From contig DATGRI010000028.1 in assembly GCA_035303785.1 (NCBI GenBank), positions 1 through 59,767 of the forward strand: a stretch of 59,767 nucleotides of DNA, read 5' to 3'. Below the pieces are notes generated by a model, which searched no databases, was not told where the DNA came from, and was given only the letters and a program-made list of their open reading frames with translations. The position numbers and the translations under genes were made by a program. Numbering within the stretch: the stretch's first letter is position 1; each line of letters begins with the position of its first letter. Source of the DNA: Sphingobacteriaceae bacterium (GTDB taxonomy: Bacteria; Bacillota; Sulfobacillia; Thermaerobacterales; RSA17). Positions 44,413 to 53,452 of the stretch are shown in pieces.

Positions 44413-46093
44413 TGAAAACTTGACTGGTGCCCAAGCAGTTGTGAGAGTCCTGAAGGAACAGGGCGTGGAGGTGGTGTACGGCATTCCGGGAGGTGCCGTG
44501 CTGCCCCTGTACGACGCCCTCCACGGGGTGACGGATTTCACCCACGTGCTGGTGCGCCACGAGCAGGCGGCGGCCCTGGCGGCCGACGGGTACGCCCGCA
44601 TCACCGGCAAGCCCGGCGTCTGCATCGCCACCTCGGGGCCCGGCGCCACCAACCTGGTGACCGGCCTGGCCAACGCCTACATGGACTCCATTCCCGTGGT
44701 GGCCATCACCGGCAACGTGCCCCGCTCCGTCATGGGCACCGACGCCTTCCAGGAGACCGACTGCTTCGGCGTCACCCTGCCCGTGACGAAGCACAACTAC
44801 GTGGTCATGGATCCCATGGACCTGCCCTACATCCTGCGGGAGGCCTTCGCCCTGGCGGTGGCCGGGCGTCCCGGGCCGGTGCTGGTGGACATCCCCCGGG
44901 ATGTGCTCCAGTCCATCGTCCCCGCCGAGGCCTGGCAGCGGCGTCCCCGGGTGGAGGTTAAGCTCCAGGAGCCCGATCTTGACCTCATTGCCGAAGCCGC
45001 CCGGCAGATCGCCCAGGCGGCCCGGCCGGTGCTGTACGCCGGCGGCGGCGTCATCACCGCCAACGCCCATGAGGCCCTGGTGGCTCTGGCCGAGGCAGCC
45101 AACCTGCCCACCACCACCACCTTGATGGCCCTGGGCGCCATGCCCGGCGACCACCCGCTGTTCATGGGCATGCCCGGCATGCACGGGACTTACACGGCCA
45201 ACCAGGCCCTTACCCAGACCGACTGCCTCATCGCCGTCGGCGCCCGGTTTGACGATCGGGTCACGGGCCGGGTGGCCGATTTCGCCCCCAACGCCACAGT
45301 CATCCACATCGACGCCGACGCGTCGGAGCACGGCAAGGTGAAGGAGACCCTCATCCCCATCGTGGCCGACGCCCGGCTCGGGCTGGAGGCTCTGGTCAAG
45401 GCCATGGCCGAAGTCACCGTGGTGCCCCACGATGAGTGGCTGGACCAGATCAAGGCGTGGCAGGCGGAGCATCCGTACAGGTACGACAAGGATAGCGAGC
45501 AGATCCTGCCCCAGATGGTCATCGAGGAGCTGGAGAAGGCCACCAAGGGCGATGCCGTGGTGGTCACCGGTGTCGGCCAGCACCAGATGTGGGCGGCCAT
45601 GTTCTACAAGTACAAGCGGCCGCGCCAGCTGCTGACGTCGGGCGGCCTGGGCACCATGGGCTACTGCATGCCCGCCGGCATCGGCGCCCAGATGGCCAAT
45701 CCCGACTCCCAGGTCATTTGCATCGACGGCGACGCCAGCTTCCAGATGAACGTGCAGGAACTCATCGTGGTGGCTGAGCAGAATCTGCCGCTGAAGATGT
45801 TCATCCTCAACAACAAGGCCCACGGCATGGTGCGCCAGTGGCAGACCCTGTTCTATGGCGGCCGCATTTCGGCCAGCGTGTTCGACGGGCAGCCCGACTT
45901 CGTCAAGCTGTCCGAAGCCTACGGCGTGCGGGGCATGCGGGTCACCAAGCCCGAAGAACTGCCCGGCGCCATCCAGGAGGCCTTGGCCCACCCCGGCCCC
46001 ATTGTGGTGGACATCATCGTCAAGCAGAGCGAGAACGTGCTGCCCATCGTCCCGCCGGGGGCTGCTCTGAAAGAGATGATCACGGGAAGCTGA
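44360..46093 (+). CDS. ilvB: Acetolactate synthase large (catalytic) subunit
   Basis: A 577-residue ThDP/FAD enzyme forming acetolactate or acetohydroxybutyrate. The activating glutamate is in VRHEQAAALAADGYAR; then SGPGATNLVTGLANAYMDS, the FAD-binding middle domain, and the ThDP motif GDASFQMNVQELIV with ILNNKAHGMVRQW. Start chosen at ATG 44360, after GAGGAGGG; an in-frame start at 44336 has no ribosome site. It overlaps leuB by 53 bases, implying coupled translation. Partner subunit IlvN is at the operon front. Confidence 0.96.
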   Translation: MDTVLKQHPVMASQPDVDENLTGAQAVVRVLKEQGVEVVYGIPGGAVLPLYDALHGVTDFTHVLVRHEQAAALAADGYARITGKPGVCIATSGPGATNLVTGLANAYMDSIPVVAITGNVPRSVMGTDAFQETDCFGVTLPVTKHNYVVMDPMDLPYILREAFALAVAGRPGPVLVDIPRDVLQSIVPAEAWQRRPRVEVKLQEPDLDLIAEAARQIAQAARPVLYAGGGVITANAHEALVALAEAANLPTTTTLMALGAMPGDHPLFMGMPGMHGTYTANQALTQTDCLIAVGARFDDRVTGRVADFAPNATVIHIDADASEHGKVKETLIPIVADARLGLEALVKAMAEVTVVPHDEWLDQIKAWQAEHPYRYDKDSEQILPQMVIEELEKATKGDAVVVTGVGQHQMWAAMFYKYKRPRQLLTSGGLGTMGYCMPAGIGAQMANPDSQVICIDGDASFQMNVQELIVVAEQNLPLKMFILNNKAHGMVRQWQTLFYGGRISASVFDGQPDFVKLSEAYGVRGMRVTKPEELPGAIQEALAHPGPIVVDIIVKQSENVLPIVPPGAALKEMITGS

Positions 46094-46108
46094 CCGGTTG
46101 AAGGGGTG

Positions 46109-46137
46109 AAGGCGGGCCGGCGGGGCCGGTCCGCCTT
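46109..46137 (+). promoter_or_regulatory. Terminator-like hairpin between ilvB and leuC
   Basis: AAGGCGG (46109-46115) pairs with CCGCCTT (46131-46137), continued through a G-U pair into CCGGC/GCCGG, 13 pairs with a three-base loop. Only a short T-run follows, so it may attenuate rather than end transcription, or protect the upstream mRNA. Confidence 0.45.
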
Positions 46138-46189
46138 TCCCATGATTACGCCGGCGTAATTGTGCATTACGGGACCCGAGGTGATGGTT

Positions 46190-47617
46190 TTGTCACCTAG
46201 AACCATGTTCGAAAAAATATGGGAAGCTCATGTTGTGGACAGGGAGCCCGGAAAGCCCGACCTCATCTACATCGATCTCCACTTGGTTCACGAGGTGACA
46301 TCACCTCAGGCCTTCGAAGGCTTGCGCTTGGCGGGCCGCAAGGTGCGGCGCCCGGAACTGACGGTGGCCACCATGGACCACAACGTGCCCACCGTGAACC
46401 GCTGGCTGCCCATCGCCGACCCCATCGCCGCCCGCCAGGTGGCGGAACTGGAGAAGAACTGCCGGGAGTTCGGCGTCCAGTTGTTCGATTTGGACTCCCC
46501 CTACCAGGGCATCGTCCACGTCATCGGCCCGGAGCTGGGGCTGACCCTGCCGGGCAAGACCATCGTCTGCGGTGACAGCCACACCTCCACCCACGGGGCC
46601 TTCGGCGCCTTCGCCATCGGCATCGGCACCAGCGAGGTGGAGCACGTCCTGGCCACCCAGACCTTGCGCCTTTGGAAGCCCAAGACCATGGAAATCCGGC
46701 TGGTGGGCATGCCCGGACCCGGCATCACCGCCAAAGATCTGATCCTGGCCATCATCGGCCAGATCGGCACCGCCGGCGGCACGGGCTACGTGGTGGAATA
46801 CACCGGCGAGGCGGTGCGGGCCCTGTCCATGGACGGCCGCATGACCTTGTGCAACATGTCCATCGAGGCCGGCGCCCGGGCGGGCATGATCGCCCCCGAT
46901 GAGACTACCTTCGAGTACGCCCGGGATCGCATGTATTCCCCCAAGGGCGAGGACTGGGAGCAGGCGGTGGCCGAATGGCGGCAGCTGCCCACCGACCCCG
47001 GGGCCGAATACGACAAAGTGGTGGAAGTCCATGTAGGCGACTTGGCCCCCATGGTGACGTGGGGCACCAATCCCGGCCAGGTGGCGTCCGTCACCGACCG
47101 GGTGCCCCATCCCGACGATTTCGATGATCCCAACGAGCGGCGCCAGGCCGAGCGGGCTTTGGCCTACATGGACCTGACCCCCGGCACCCCCATAACCGAC
47201 ATCGCCATCGACCAGGTGTTCATCGGCTCCTGCACCAATGCCCGGCTGTCGGACCTGCGGGAGGCCGCCGAAATGATCAAGGGGCACAAGGTGGCCTCCG
47301 GGGTGAAGGCCATGGTGGTGCCCGGCTCCCAGCAGGTGAAGGCCCAGGCCGAAGCCGAGGGCCTGCACGAGATTTTCCTGGAAGCCGGCTTCGAATGGCG
47401 GGATGCGGGCTGCAGCATGTGCTTGGGCATGAACGGCGCCATCCTGCAGCCGGGGGAGCGCTGCGTCTCCACCTCCAACCGCAACTTCGAGGGGCGCCAG
47501 GGGCGGGGAGGCCGCACCCATCTGGTCAGTCCCGCCATGGCGGCCGCCGCGGCGGTGGCGGGGCACTTCGTGGACATCCGCCAGTGGGTGCGGGAAGAAA
47601 GGGGGAGCCTGGTATGA
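46190..47617 (+). CDS. leuC: 3-isopropylmalate dehydratase large subunit
   Basis: A 475-residue aconitase-family subunit with a 4Fe-4S cluster. [20 protein letters not shown] near the start, [13 protein letters not shown] with the first cluster-loop histidine, [12 protein letters not shown] with the first cysteine, and [10 protein letters not shown] with the cysteine pair. It is of the long bacterial type. The TTG at 46190 is five bases after GAGGTGA; ATG 46184 is an alternative, while a frame from 46160 lacks support. Its stop overlaps leuD (ATGA). Confidence 0.95.
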   Translation: MSPRTMFEKIWEAHVVDREPGKPDLIYIDLHLVHEVTSPQAFEGLRLAGRKVRRPELTVATMDHNVPTVNRWLPIADPIAARQVAELEKNCREFGVQLFDLDSPYQGIVHVIGPELGLTLPGKTIVCGDSHTSTHGAFGAFAIGIGTSEVEHVLATQTLRLWKPKTMEIRLVGMPGPGITAKDLILAIIGQIGTAGGTGYVVEYTGEAVRALSMDGRMTLCNMSIEAGARAGMIAPDETTFEYARDRMYSPKGEDWEQAVAEWRQLPTDPGAEYDKVVEVHVGDLAPMVTWGTNPGQVASVTDRVPHPDDFDDPNERRQAERALAYMDLTPGTPITDIAIDQVFIGSCTNARLSDLREAAEMIKGHKVASGVKAMVVPGSQQVKAQAEAEGLHEIFLEAGFEWRDAGCSMCLGMNGAILQPGERCVSTSNRNFEGRQGRGGRTHLVSPAMAAAAAVAGHFVDIRQWVREERGSLV

Positions 47618-48225
47618 AGCCCTTTCGCAAGCACACCGGCTTGGTGGCGGCCCTGAACCGGGGCAACGTGGACACCGATCAGATCATTCCCAAGCAGTTC
47701 CTCAAGCGGGTGGAGCGGACGGGCTTCGGCCAGTTCCTGTTCTACGACTGGCGCTTCGAGGCCGACGGCAAGACGCCCCGGGCCGACTTCCCCCTGAATG
47801 AACCCCGGTTCAAGGGGGCCAGCATCCTGCTGGCGGGGCCCAACTTCGGCAGCGGCTCCTCCCGGGAGCATGCCGTCTGGGCTCTCATGGACTACGGCTT
47901 CCGGGCCGTCATCTCCACCTCCTTTGCCGACATCTTCTACAGCAACTGCTTTAAGAACGGCCTGCTGCCGGTCACCTTGCCGGAGGAGGCCGTGGCGGAA
48001 CTGTTCCGACGGGTGGAAGCCACTCCGGGCTACCAGTTGACGGTGGACCTGGAGGAGTGTGAGGTCACGGACGGGGCCGGGTTTCGCCATGAGTTCACCC
48101 TGGACCCTTTCCGCCGCCATATGCTCCTGCGGGGCTTGGACGACATCGGCCTCACCTTGGAGTTGGAAGACAAAATCGCCGCTTACGAGGCGAGCCGGCC
48201 CCGCTGGCGGGCCGGGGCGAGTTGA
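47614..48225 (+). CDS. leuD: 3-isopropylmalate dehydratase small subunit
   Basis: A 203-residue subunit completing the isopropylmalate isomerase. [21 protein letters not shown] and [16 protein letters not shown] (substrate loop) are diagnostic; [17 protein letters not shown] follows. The ATG overlaps the leuC stop by four bases. It is the last biosynthetic gene of the operon; the deacetylase-like acuC begins ten bases later and may be cotranscribed. Confidence 0.96.
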   Translation: MKPFRKHTGLVAALNRGNVDTDQIIPKQFLKRVERTGFGQFLFYDWRFEADGKTPRADFPLNEPRFKGASILLAGPNFGSGSSREHAVWALMDYGFRAVISTSFADIFYSNCFKNGLLPVTLPEEAVAELFRRVEATPGYQLTVDLEECEVTDGAGFRHEFTLDPFRRHMLLRGLDDIGLTLELEDKIAAYEASRPRWRAGAS

Positions 48226-48234
48226 GGCGGGGTC

Positions 48235-49488
48235 TTGCGTACAGCCTGGGTTCTGGCCGATGAAGTCTTAAACTACGAATTCGGGCCGGATCATCCCATG
48301 CAGCCCCTCCGCCTGCGCCTGATGATGGAGCTGGTGGAGTCCTTGGGGCTGTTGCCCGAAGGGGAAATAGTGCGCCTGGGGCCGGCCGGCCGGGTAGAGG
48401 AACTGCTGCGGCGGGTCCACGATCCCCGGTATGTGGAGGCCGTGAAGCTTTTGAGCGCCGATCCCCGCAACCCCCAGCTGCGGGAGTTGGCGGCCCGCTA
48501 CGGCTTCAATTCGGAGGACAACCCGGCCTTCGCCGGGATGCATGAGGCGGCGGCCGCCATCGTGGCGGGGAGTGTGGCCGGGGCCGAGGCCATCCTCAGC
48601 GGGGAGGTCACCCGGGCCTTCCACCCCGGGGGCGGGATGCACCACGCCTTTTACGACCGGGCGGCGGGCTTCTGCATCTACAACGACGCCGTGGCCGCCA
48701 TTCACCGGTTTTTGGACCGGGGCTGGCGGGTGATGTACATCGACGGCGACGCCCACCACGGCGACGGGGTGGAGGAGGCCTTCAGCGAGGACCCACGGGT
48801 GATGACTGTCTCCCTTCATGAGGACGGGCGCTTCCTTTTTCCCGGCACCGGGTTCGCCGGGGACATCGGGAAAGGGGCGGGCGTGGGCTACACCGCCAAT
48901 CTGCCCTTGCTGCCCGGCACCGACGACAGTTCGTGGGTGGAGGTCATCGAGTCGGCCCTGACGGCCTTGATCCATGCCTTTGAACCCGACGTCATCGTCA
49001 GCCAGCACGGGTGCGACGGCCATCATTTTGATCCCTTGTCCCATCTGAATTTGAGCACCGAAGGCCTGGAGCAGTTCGCCCGCTGCCTGGACGTCCTGAC
49101 CAGGGATGTGACCCAGGGCCGCTGGCTGGCCTTGGGGGGCGGCGGGTACGACATCTGGCGGGTGGTGCCCCGGGCTTGGACCTTGGTGTGGGGGATCGTC
49201 AGCGGCCAGGAAGTGCCCGACCAGGTGCCTTCCTCCTGGCTGAACCGCTGGCAGCCCTCTTCGCCCTATCCCTTGCCGGCCACCTTGCGGGACGACCCGG
49301 CGGAAATCGCCGCGGCGGCCCGGCAGGATCCCGGCTTGTCGTGGGATATGTCCACGGGCAACCGTGCCGGCTGGGGGGACATGCCTTCGGCCAAGGAGTT
49401 GAACTTGAGCACGGCCCGCCGTACGGTGGAGCTCTGCCTGCCCCACATCCTGGACAAGGCTGTCGCTAAAGAGAGCACATCATCCTAA
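48235..49488 (+). CDS. acuC: AcuC-type histone-deacetylase-family protein
   Basis: A 417-residue zinc-dependent deacylase of the class I HDAC fold. Motifs: FHPGGGMHHAFYDRAAGFCIYNDAV with the catalytic histidine pair, YIDGDAHHGDGVEEAF with zinc ligands, VSLHEDGRFLFPGTG, VSQHGCDGHHFDPLSHL and LALGGGGYD. AcuC in Bacillus deacetylates acetyl-CoA synthetase; no acs gene is nearby. TTG start with a GAGG site seven bases upstream, ten bases after leuD. Confidence 0.9.
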   Translation: MRTAWVLADEVLNYEFGPDHPMQPLRLRLMMELVESLGLLPEGEIVRLGPAGRVEELLRRVHDPRYVEAVKLLSADPRNPQLRELAARYGFNSEDNPAFAGMHEAAAAIVAGSVAGAEAILSGEVTRAFHPGGGMHHAFYDRAAGFCIYNDAVAAIHRFLDRGWRVMYIDGDAHHGDGVEEAFSEDPRVMTVSLHEDGRFLFPGTGFAGDIGKGAGVGYTANLPLLPGTDDSSWVEVIESALTALIHAFEPDVIVSQHGCDGHHFDPLSHLNLSTEGLEQFARCLDVLTRDVTQGRWLALGGGGYDIWRVVPRAWTLVWGIVSGQEVPDQVPSSWLNRWQPSSPYPLPATLRDDPAEIAAAARQDPGLSWDMSTGNRAGWGDMPSAKELNLSTARRTVELCLPHILDKAVAKESTSS

Positions 49489-49587
49489 GCACGCCCGCTT
49501 CTTGGTTCGGTCCACCGGGAACCTTTGCCTGGACGGTTCAGTTGCACTGTAACCCGATTTCCATCATTAGCGAGAGGATGATGATGG

Positions 49588-51204
49588 TTGTCGGCTTCAC
49601 TTCCTGCCTTTCCCTCCCGCCGATCCGTGGTGATGTGTCGTAACGGCGCTGTGGCCACCAGCCAGCCCCTGGCCGCCGCCGCCGGCTTGGACGTTCTGCG
49701 CCGGGGCGGCACCGCCGCCGACGCCGCCGTGGCCATGGCGGCCGTGCTGGCCGTGGTGGAACCCATGAGCACGGGCATCGGGGGCGACGCCTTCGCCCTG
49801 GTGTACGAAGCCAAGACCGGGAAGGTCCACGCCCTCAACGCCAGCGGCCGCACCGCCGCAGCCGCCACCATCGAGGCCTACCGGGAGCGGGGCTTTTCGT
49901 CCATGCCCGAGCGGGGCATCATGGCGATCACCGTGCCCGGGGCCGTTTCGGGCTGGGCGGCCCTGGTGGAGCGGTTCGGCACCATGAAGCTGGGTGAATT
50001 GCTGGAGCCCGCCATCGACTATGCCCGCAACGGCTTTCCCGTGGCGCCCATCACGGCCATGGATTGGGAGGCGGCGGTGCCGGTGCTGCAGTCCCATCCC
50101 AACTCGGCCCGGGTGTTCCTGCCGGGGGGCAGGGCGCCGCGCCCGGGGGAAGTGGTGCGGCTGCCGGAACTGGCCCGCAGCCTGGAGGCCATCGCCCAGG
50201 GCGGCCGGGAGGCCTTCTACGAAGGTGAACTGGCGGAGCAGATGGTAGATTTCATCGCCGCCGAGGGGGGCCTCCTCACCCGGGAGGATTTCCGCCAGCA
50301 CCAGCCTCAATGGCAGGAGCCCATCAGCGTCGATTACCGGGGCTACCGCCTCTATGAGTGCCCGCCCAACGGCCAGGGCATCATCGCCCTGATGGCCTTG
50401 AACATCTTGAAGCAGGAGCCGGTGGCGTCCATGGGCTACACCAGCCCCGACTACTGGCACCTGGCCATCGAGGCCTTGAAGCTGGCCTTCCACGACGCCT
50501 GGCACTATGTGGCGGATCCCGAACTGGCCGATGTGCCCGTGGAGGAGTTGCTTTCCCCGGCCTATGCCGCCCGGCGCCGGGAGTTGATCAGTATGGACCG
50601 GGCCATCGCCGAGCCCAGCCACGGCCATCCGCAAGTGTCTGATACCGTTTACATGACTGCGGTTGATGGTCAGGGCAACGCTGTGTCCTTCATCAACAGC
50701 ATTTTCTATTCTTTCGGGTCCGGCATGGTGGCGGGGGAGACGGGCATCGTCCTCCAGAACCGGGGGGCCATGTTCTCCTTTGATCCGGCGCACCGGAACC
50801 ACCTGGCGCCCCGGAAGCTGCCCTACCACACCATCATCCCGGCCATGGTGACCAAGGACGGCCAACTGTTCATGAGTTACGGGGTCATGGGCGGCTTGAT
50901 GCAGCCCCAGGGCCACGTGCAGGTGCTGGTGAACATCGTGGACTTCGGCATGGATGTGCAGCAGGCCCTGGACGCGCCCCGGTTCCGCTACGTGGAGGGC
51001 ACGCGGGTGCTGTTGGAGCCCGGCGCCAACCAGCTGGTGGGGAAGGCCCTGGGTGCCCGGGGCCACGCCATCTCGGCGCCCGGTCCCGACGCCAAGGAGT
51101 ACTTCGGCTTCGGCGGTGGCCAGGTCATCATGCGGGACGCCGAGACCGGCGTGCTCCTGGCCGGCTCCGATCCCCGCAAGGACGGCCTGGCCATCGGCTT
51201 CTGA
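49588..51204 (+). CDS. Gamma-glutamyltransferase family protein
   Basis: A 538-residue Ntn-hydrolase. The proenzyme arrangement is visible: large-subunit motifs ATSQPLAAAAGLDVLRRGGTAADAAVA and EPMSTGIGGDAF, then the small subunit beginning at Thr353 in SDTVYMTAVDGQGNAVS, the predicted self-cleavage site and nucleophile. Later come INSIFYSFGSGMV, NRGAMFSF and PYHTIIPAMV. There is no signal peptide, so it is likely cytoplasmic, unlike classical secreted Ggt; non-glutathione amide substrates are possible. TTG start, AGAGGAT eight bases upstream. Confidence 0.88.
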   Translation: MSASLPAFPSRRSVVMCRNGAVATSQPLAAAAGLDVLRRGGTAADAAVAMAAVLAVVEPMSTGIGGDAFALVYEAKTGKVHALNASGRTAAAATIEAYRERGFSSMPERGIMAITVPGAVSGWAALVERFGTMKLGELLEPAIDYARNGFPVAPITAMDWEAAVPVLQSHPNSARVFLPGGRAPRPGEVVRLPELARSLEAIAQGGREAFYEGELAEQMVDFIAAEGGLLTREDFRQHQPQWQEPISVDYRGYRLYECPPNGQGIIALMALNILKQEPVASMGYTSPDYWHLAIEALKLAFHDAWHYVADPELADVPVEELLSPAYAARRRELISMDRAIAEPSHGHPQVSDTVYMTAVDGQGNAVSFINSIFYSFGSGMVAGETGIVLQNRGAMFSFDPAHRNHLAPRKLPYHTIIPAMVTKDGQLFMSYGVMGGLMQPQGHVQVLVNIVDFGMDVQQALDAPRFRYVEGTRVLLEPGANQLVGKALGARGHAISAPGPDAKEYFGFGGGQVIMRDAETGVLLAGSDPRKDGLAIGF

Positions 51205-51288
51205 GGGCCGGTGTCTAAGGGCCTGCTTCCAAGGGCCGGCCTTCAAGGGCCGGCCTCCAAGGGCCTGCTTCCAAGGGCTGGCGTCCAA
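51205..51288. repeat. Six tandem copies of a 14-bp unit
   Basis: Units begin at 51205, 51219, 51233, 51247, 51261 and 51275, with consensus GGGCCKGCNTCCAA. The array starts directly after the stop codon of the transferase gene, and 14 is not a multiple of three, so it is not coding. It looks like a minisatellite. Confidence 0.85.
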
Positions 51289-51318
51289 GGGCCCAGCGGC
51301 CCGAGGCGATATAAGGAA

Positions 51319-51341
51319 GGCCCGGCCGGGGAGGCCGGGCC
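51319..51341. terminator. Convergent terminator hairpin
   Basis: GGCCCGGCC (51319-51327) pairs with GGCCGGGCC (51333-51341). On the minus strand TTCCTTATAT follows. Confidence 0.5.
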
Positions 51342-51362
51342 CCCTGGGTTGCACCCGTCAAC

Positions 51363-52046
51363 TTAAAACTGGTACGTTTCCCCCGGCTCCAGCACCACCA
51401 CCTGGGTGTCTGGGGCCGTTTCCTTTGCCAGGGCGACAAATTCGTCGGCCGAGGCGGCCAGCAGGGGAAAGGTGCCGAAGTGCTGGGGTATGGCCACTTT
51501 GGGCTTGAGCAGCCGCAGGGCATGGGCTGCCTGGTAGGCGTCCATGGTGTAGTGGCTGCCGATGGGCAGCAGGGCCACATCGATGGGATACAGTTCTCCC
51601 AGCAGGGCCATGCCGGGGAAGATGCCCGTGTCGCCGGCATTGTAGATCCGCTTCCCGTCGGACAGGGTGACGATGTATCCCGCCGGGGTGCCCGTGGCGG
51701 CGGAGTGCTCCGCCGACGTCATGGTGACGGTGATGTTGCCCAAGGCCACGGAGCCGCCGATGTTCATGTCGATGGTCTTGTCCCCGGGCAAGCCTTTTTC
51801 CTTATAGGCGCTGATGGTTTCAGGCTGGGCGATGGCCGTGGCTCCCGTTTGTTGGACGACGGCGGGCAGGTCGCCGGCGTGGTCGCCGTGGTCGTGGGTG
51901 ATCAGGACGTAGTCGGCGCGGAGGTCTTCGATCTTGGCCGCCGCCTTGGGGTTGCCCCGCAACCAGGGGTCGAAGAGCAGGACGGTGCCGTCGGCGGTGG
52001 TCAGTTCCCAGGCCGCATGGCCCAGCCACCTAAGTTGATGGCTCAT
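51363..52046 (-). CDS. UPF0173 family metal-dependent hydrolase
   Basis: A 227-residue cytoplasmic metallo-beta-lactamase-fold protein. LRWLGHAAWELTT at the start, the metal motif ITHDHGDHAGD, YNAGDTGIFPGM with the bridging aspartate and PIGSHYTMDAYQAA match UPF0173 (YtkL). Its physiological substrate is unknown. The ATG at 52046 gives the conserved N-terminus; AAGGAGG is eleven bases upstream, and a GTG at 52055 is an alternative. Confidence 0.88.
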   Translation of the reverse strand: MSHQLRWLGHAAWELTTADGTVLLFDPWLRGNPKAAAKIEDLRADYVLITHDHGDHAGDLPAVVQQTGATAIAQPETISAYKEKGLPGDKTIDMNIGGSVALGNITVTMTSAEHSAATGTPAGYIVTLSDGKRIYNAGDTGIFPGMALLGELYPIDVALLPIGSHYTMDAYQAAHALRLLKPKVAIPQHFGTFPLLAASADEFVALAKETAPDTQVVVLEPGETYQF

Positions 52047-52233
52047 AGCATCCACTGCCTCCTTCCACAATTTTTCTTCGCATGGTCCTGTCGGTATCCT
52101 GCCCCACGGCGCCCTCGCCTGCCTGGACCCGCCCGCATCTTCCCGGCCCTGGCCGGGGCGGCCCTTACCGGCCATGGGCGGGCAGGCAAATCCACTCCTT
52201 TGGCAAAGGGATAGCAACAGGGGAGGTGTGTCC

Positions 52234-52704
52234 ATGCATCCCAACGTGCAGCGGGTTCAGGCGGCTTTGTCACAACGGGGCGTTGCGGCCCAAGTAGAAG
52301 AACTATCCGAGAGCACCCGCACCGCCGCCGAAGCGGCCGCCGCCATCGGCACAACCATCGGGCAGATCGCCAAGAGCCTTATCTTCACCACCGAAGACGG
52401 GGAGCCGGTGCTGGTGATCGCCTCGGGGAGCAACCGGGTCTGTGTGGATAAATTGTCCCGCCTGTTGGGCCGGCCGGTGGCGCCCGCCACGGCCAAGATG
52501 GTGCGGGAAATCACCGGCTTTCCCGTAGGAGGCGTGCCGCCCGTAGGGCACCAGCGGGCCATGCCCACCTATGTAGATGAAGACTTGCTGCAATACCAGG
52601 AAATTTGGGCCGCAGGGGGGACGCCCCAGGCCATTTTCCCCATTACCCCGCCCCAGTTGGTCGAGATCACCCAGGGCCAAGTCGCGGATCTGCGGGAGGA
52701 ATGA
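52234..52704 (+). CDS. YbaK/EbsC-type aminoacyl-tRNA deacylase
   Basis: A 156-residue editing-domain protein of the YbaK/ProX family that hydrolyses mischarged tRNA (Cys-tRNA-Pro or Ala-tRNA-Pro in studied members). Features are TIGQIAKSLIF with the conserved lysine, the GSNRVCVDKL segment, MVREITGFPVGGVPPVGH with its characteristic glycine-rich loop, and PITPPQLVEITQG. ATG at 52234 after GGGGAGGTG. Alone in its transcription unit and followed by the repeat island. Confidence 0.88.
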   Translation: MHPNVQRVQAALSQRGVAAQVEELSESTRTAAEAAAAIGTTIGQIAKSLIFTTEDGEPVLVIASGSNRVCVDKLSRLLGRPVAPATAKMVREITGFPVGGVPPVGHQRAMPTYVDEDLLQYQEIWAAGGTPQAIFPITPPQLVEITQGQVADLREE

Positions 52705-52774
52705 GCCTGTCCCGGGCCGGCGCCCGGATGGGCGACGAGGCCTGCCCGCCAGAGCCGGCCCGTAACCCCGCCTT

Positions 52775-52851
52775 GCAACGCCGGCCCAGCAGGGCCGACC
52801 CGGCAACTCCGGCCAAGCAAGGCCGGCCCGGCAACGCAGGCCCAGCAACCC
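52775..52851. repeat. 28-bp imperfect tandem repeat, 2.75 copies
   Basis: Units 52775-52802, 52803-52830 and a partial 52831-52851, each beginning GCAAC and containing GGCCCAGCAR. Non-coding; lies just after the YbaK-type gene. Confidence 0.75.
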
Positions 52852-52890
52852 TTAAGCCTTTCCAGTCAGCTTATTGCTCTCCGCCTGTGG

Positions 52891-52925
52891 GGGAGTGGGT
52901 AGGTGAAGCCCACTCCCTGGGCTTA
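52891..52925 (+). terminator. Hairpin with T-run at the start of the repeat island
   Basis: GGGAGTGGG (52891-52899) pairs with CCCACTCCC (52909-52917); the following GGGCTTATTTTT provides a T-run. Probably ends the YbaK-type transcript, although it lies about 190 bases downstream. Confidence 0.5.
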
Positions 52926-53042
52926 TTTTTGGCCCTTTGCCCTTTTCACAGCCGGTCATTCCAGGCAATAAGCTTCGTCCCTGGGCTTAACCCCTTCTCA
53001 ACCGGGATTCGGAGACGAAATAGGCCCAGCTGCTGCGCTTAA

Positions 53043-53279
53043 GCCTCAGCGGACCCGGCCCGGCGGTGCAGTCAAGCCCCCATAAGCCCACCACCTGGCC
53101 TTGCACCTCGGCGGGCCCGGCTCGGAGGTGCAGCCATGACCCTTAGCCCTCCACATGGGCTTATGCCCCAGCGTTCCCAGCCTGGCGGTGCGATCAAGCC
53201 CCATAAGCCATGGGCTTATGCCTCGGCGGCCCGGCCCGGGAGTGCGGCTCTGACCCTTTAGCCCACCACCTGGGCTTAT
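53043..53279. repeat. Four tandem hairpin-bearing units of 55-62 bp
   Basis: Units at 53043-53102, 53103-53164, 53165-53219 and 53220-53279. Each starts with GCCYCRGCGG or similar, has a CCCGGCYCGG-GGTGC core, then AAGCCC or TTAGCCC, and most end in GGGCTTAT. In the third unit ATAAGCC-ATG-GGCTTAT forms a perfect hairpin. The variation rules out CRISPR repeats with constant spacers. Confidence 0.8.
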
Positions 53280-53368
53280 CGCAGTGCCTTCTAGGTGGTT
53301 TGGGCGCCTGAAGCCCAGCCAGAGGGCTTATTCCCAGGCGATCAGGTGGAAAAGGGAATTAGAATCGC

Positions 53369-53452
53369 GGAATAAGTTGCCTGCCTGGGCTAAAGGTGCC
53401 CAGGAGCGGCCCTGGGCTAGGCAATAAGCCCATCGCCTGGGCTAAAGGCGCC
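53369..53452. repeat. Two dispersed copies of a 32-bp element
   Basis: 53369-53400 and 53421-53452 share AATAAG, GCCTGGGCTAAAGG and GCC in the same order. They continue the GGGCTTA/TAAGCCC theme of the preceding array. The stretch from here to the rhodanese start at 53600 holds no gene. Confidence 0.7.

Noticed and set aside
53043-53279. CRISPR array
   Set aside because: Units are imperfect, vary from 55 to 62 bases throughout, have no constant repeat alternating with unique spacers, and no cas gene is present.
53043-53279. Integron attC-like sites
   Set aside because: Unit length is similar, but the core sites GTTRRRY and RYYYAAC are absent, and there are no cassette genes or integrase.
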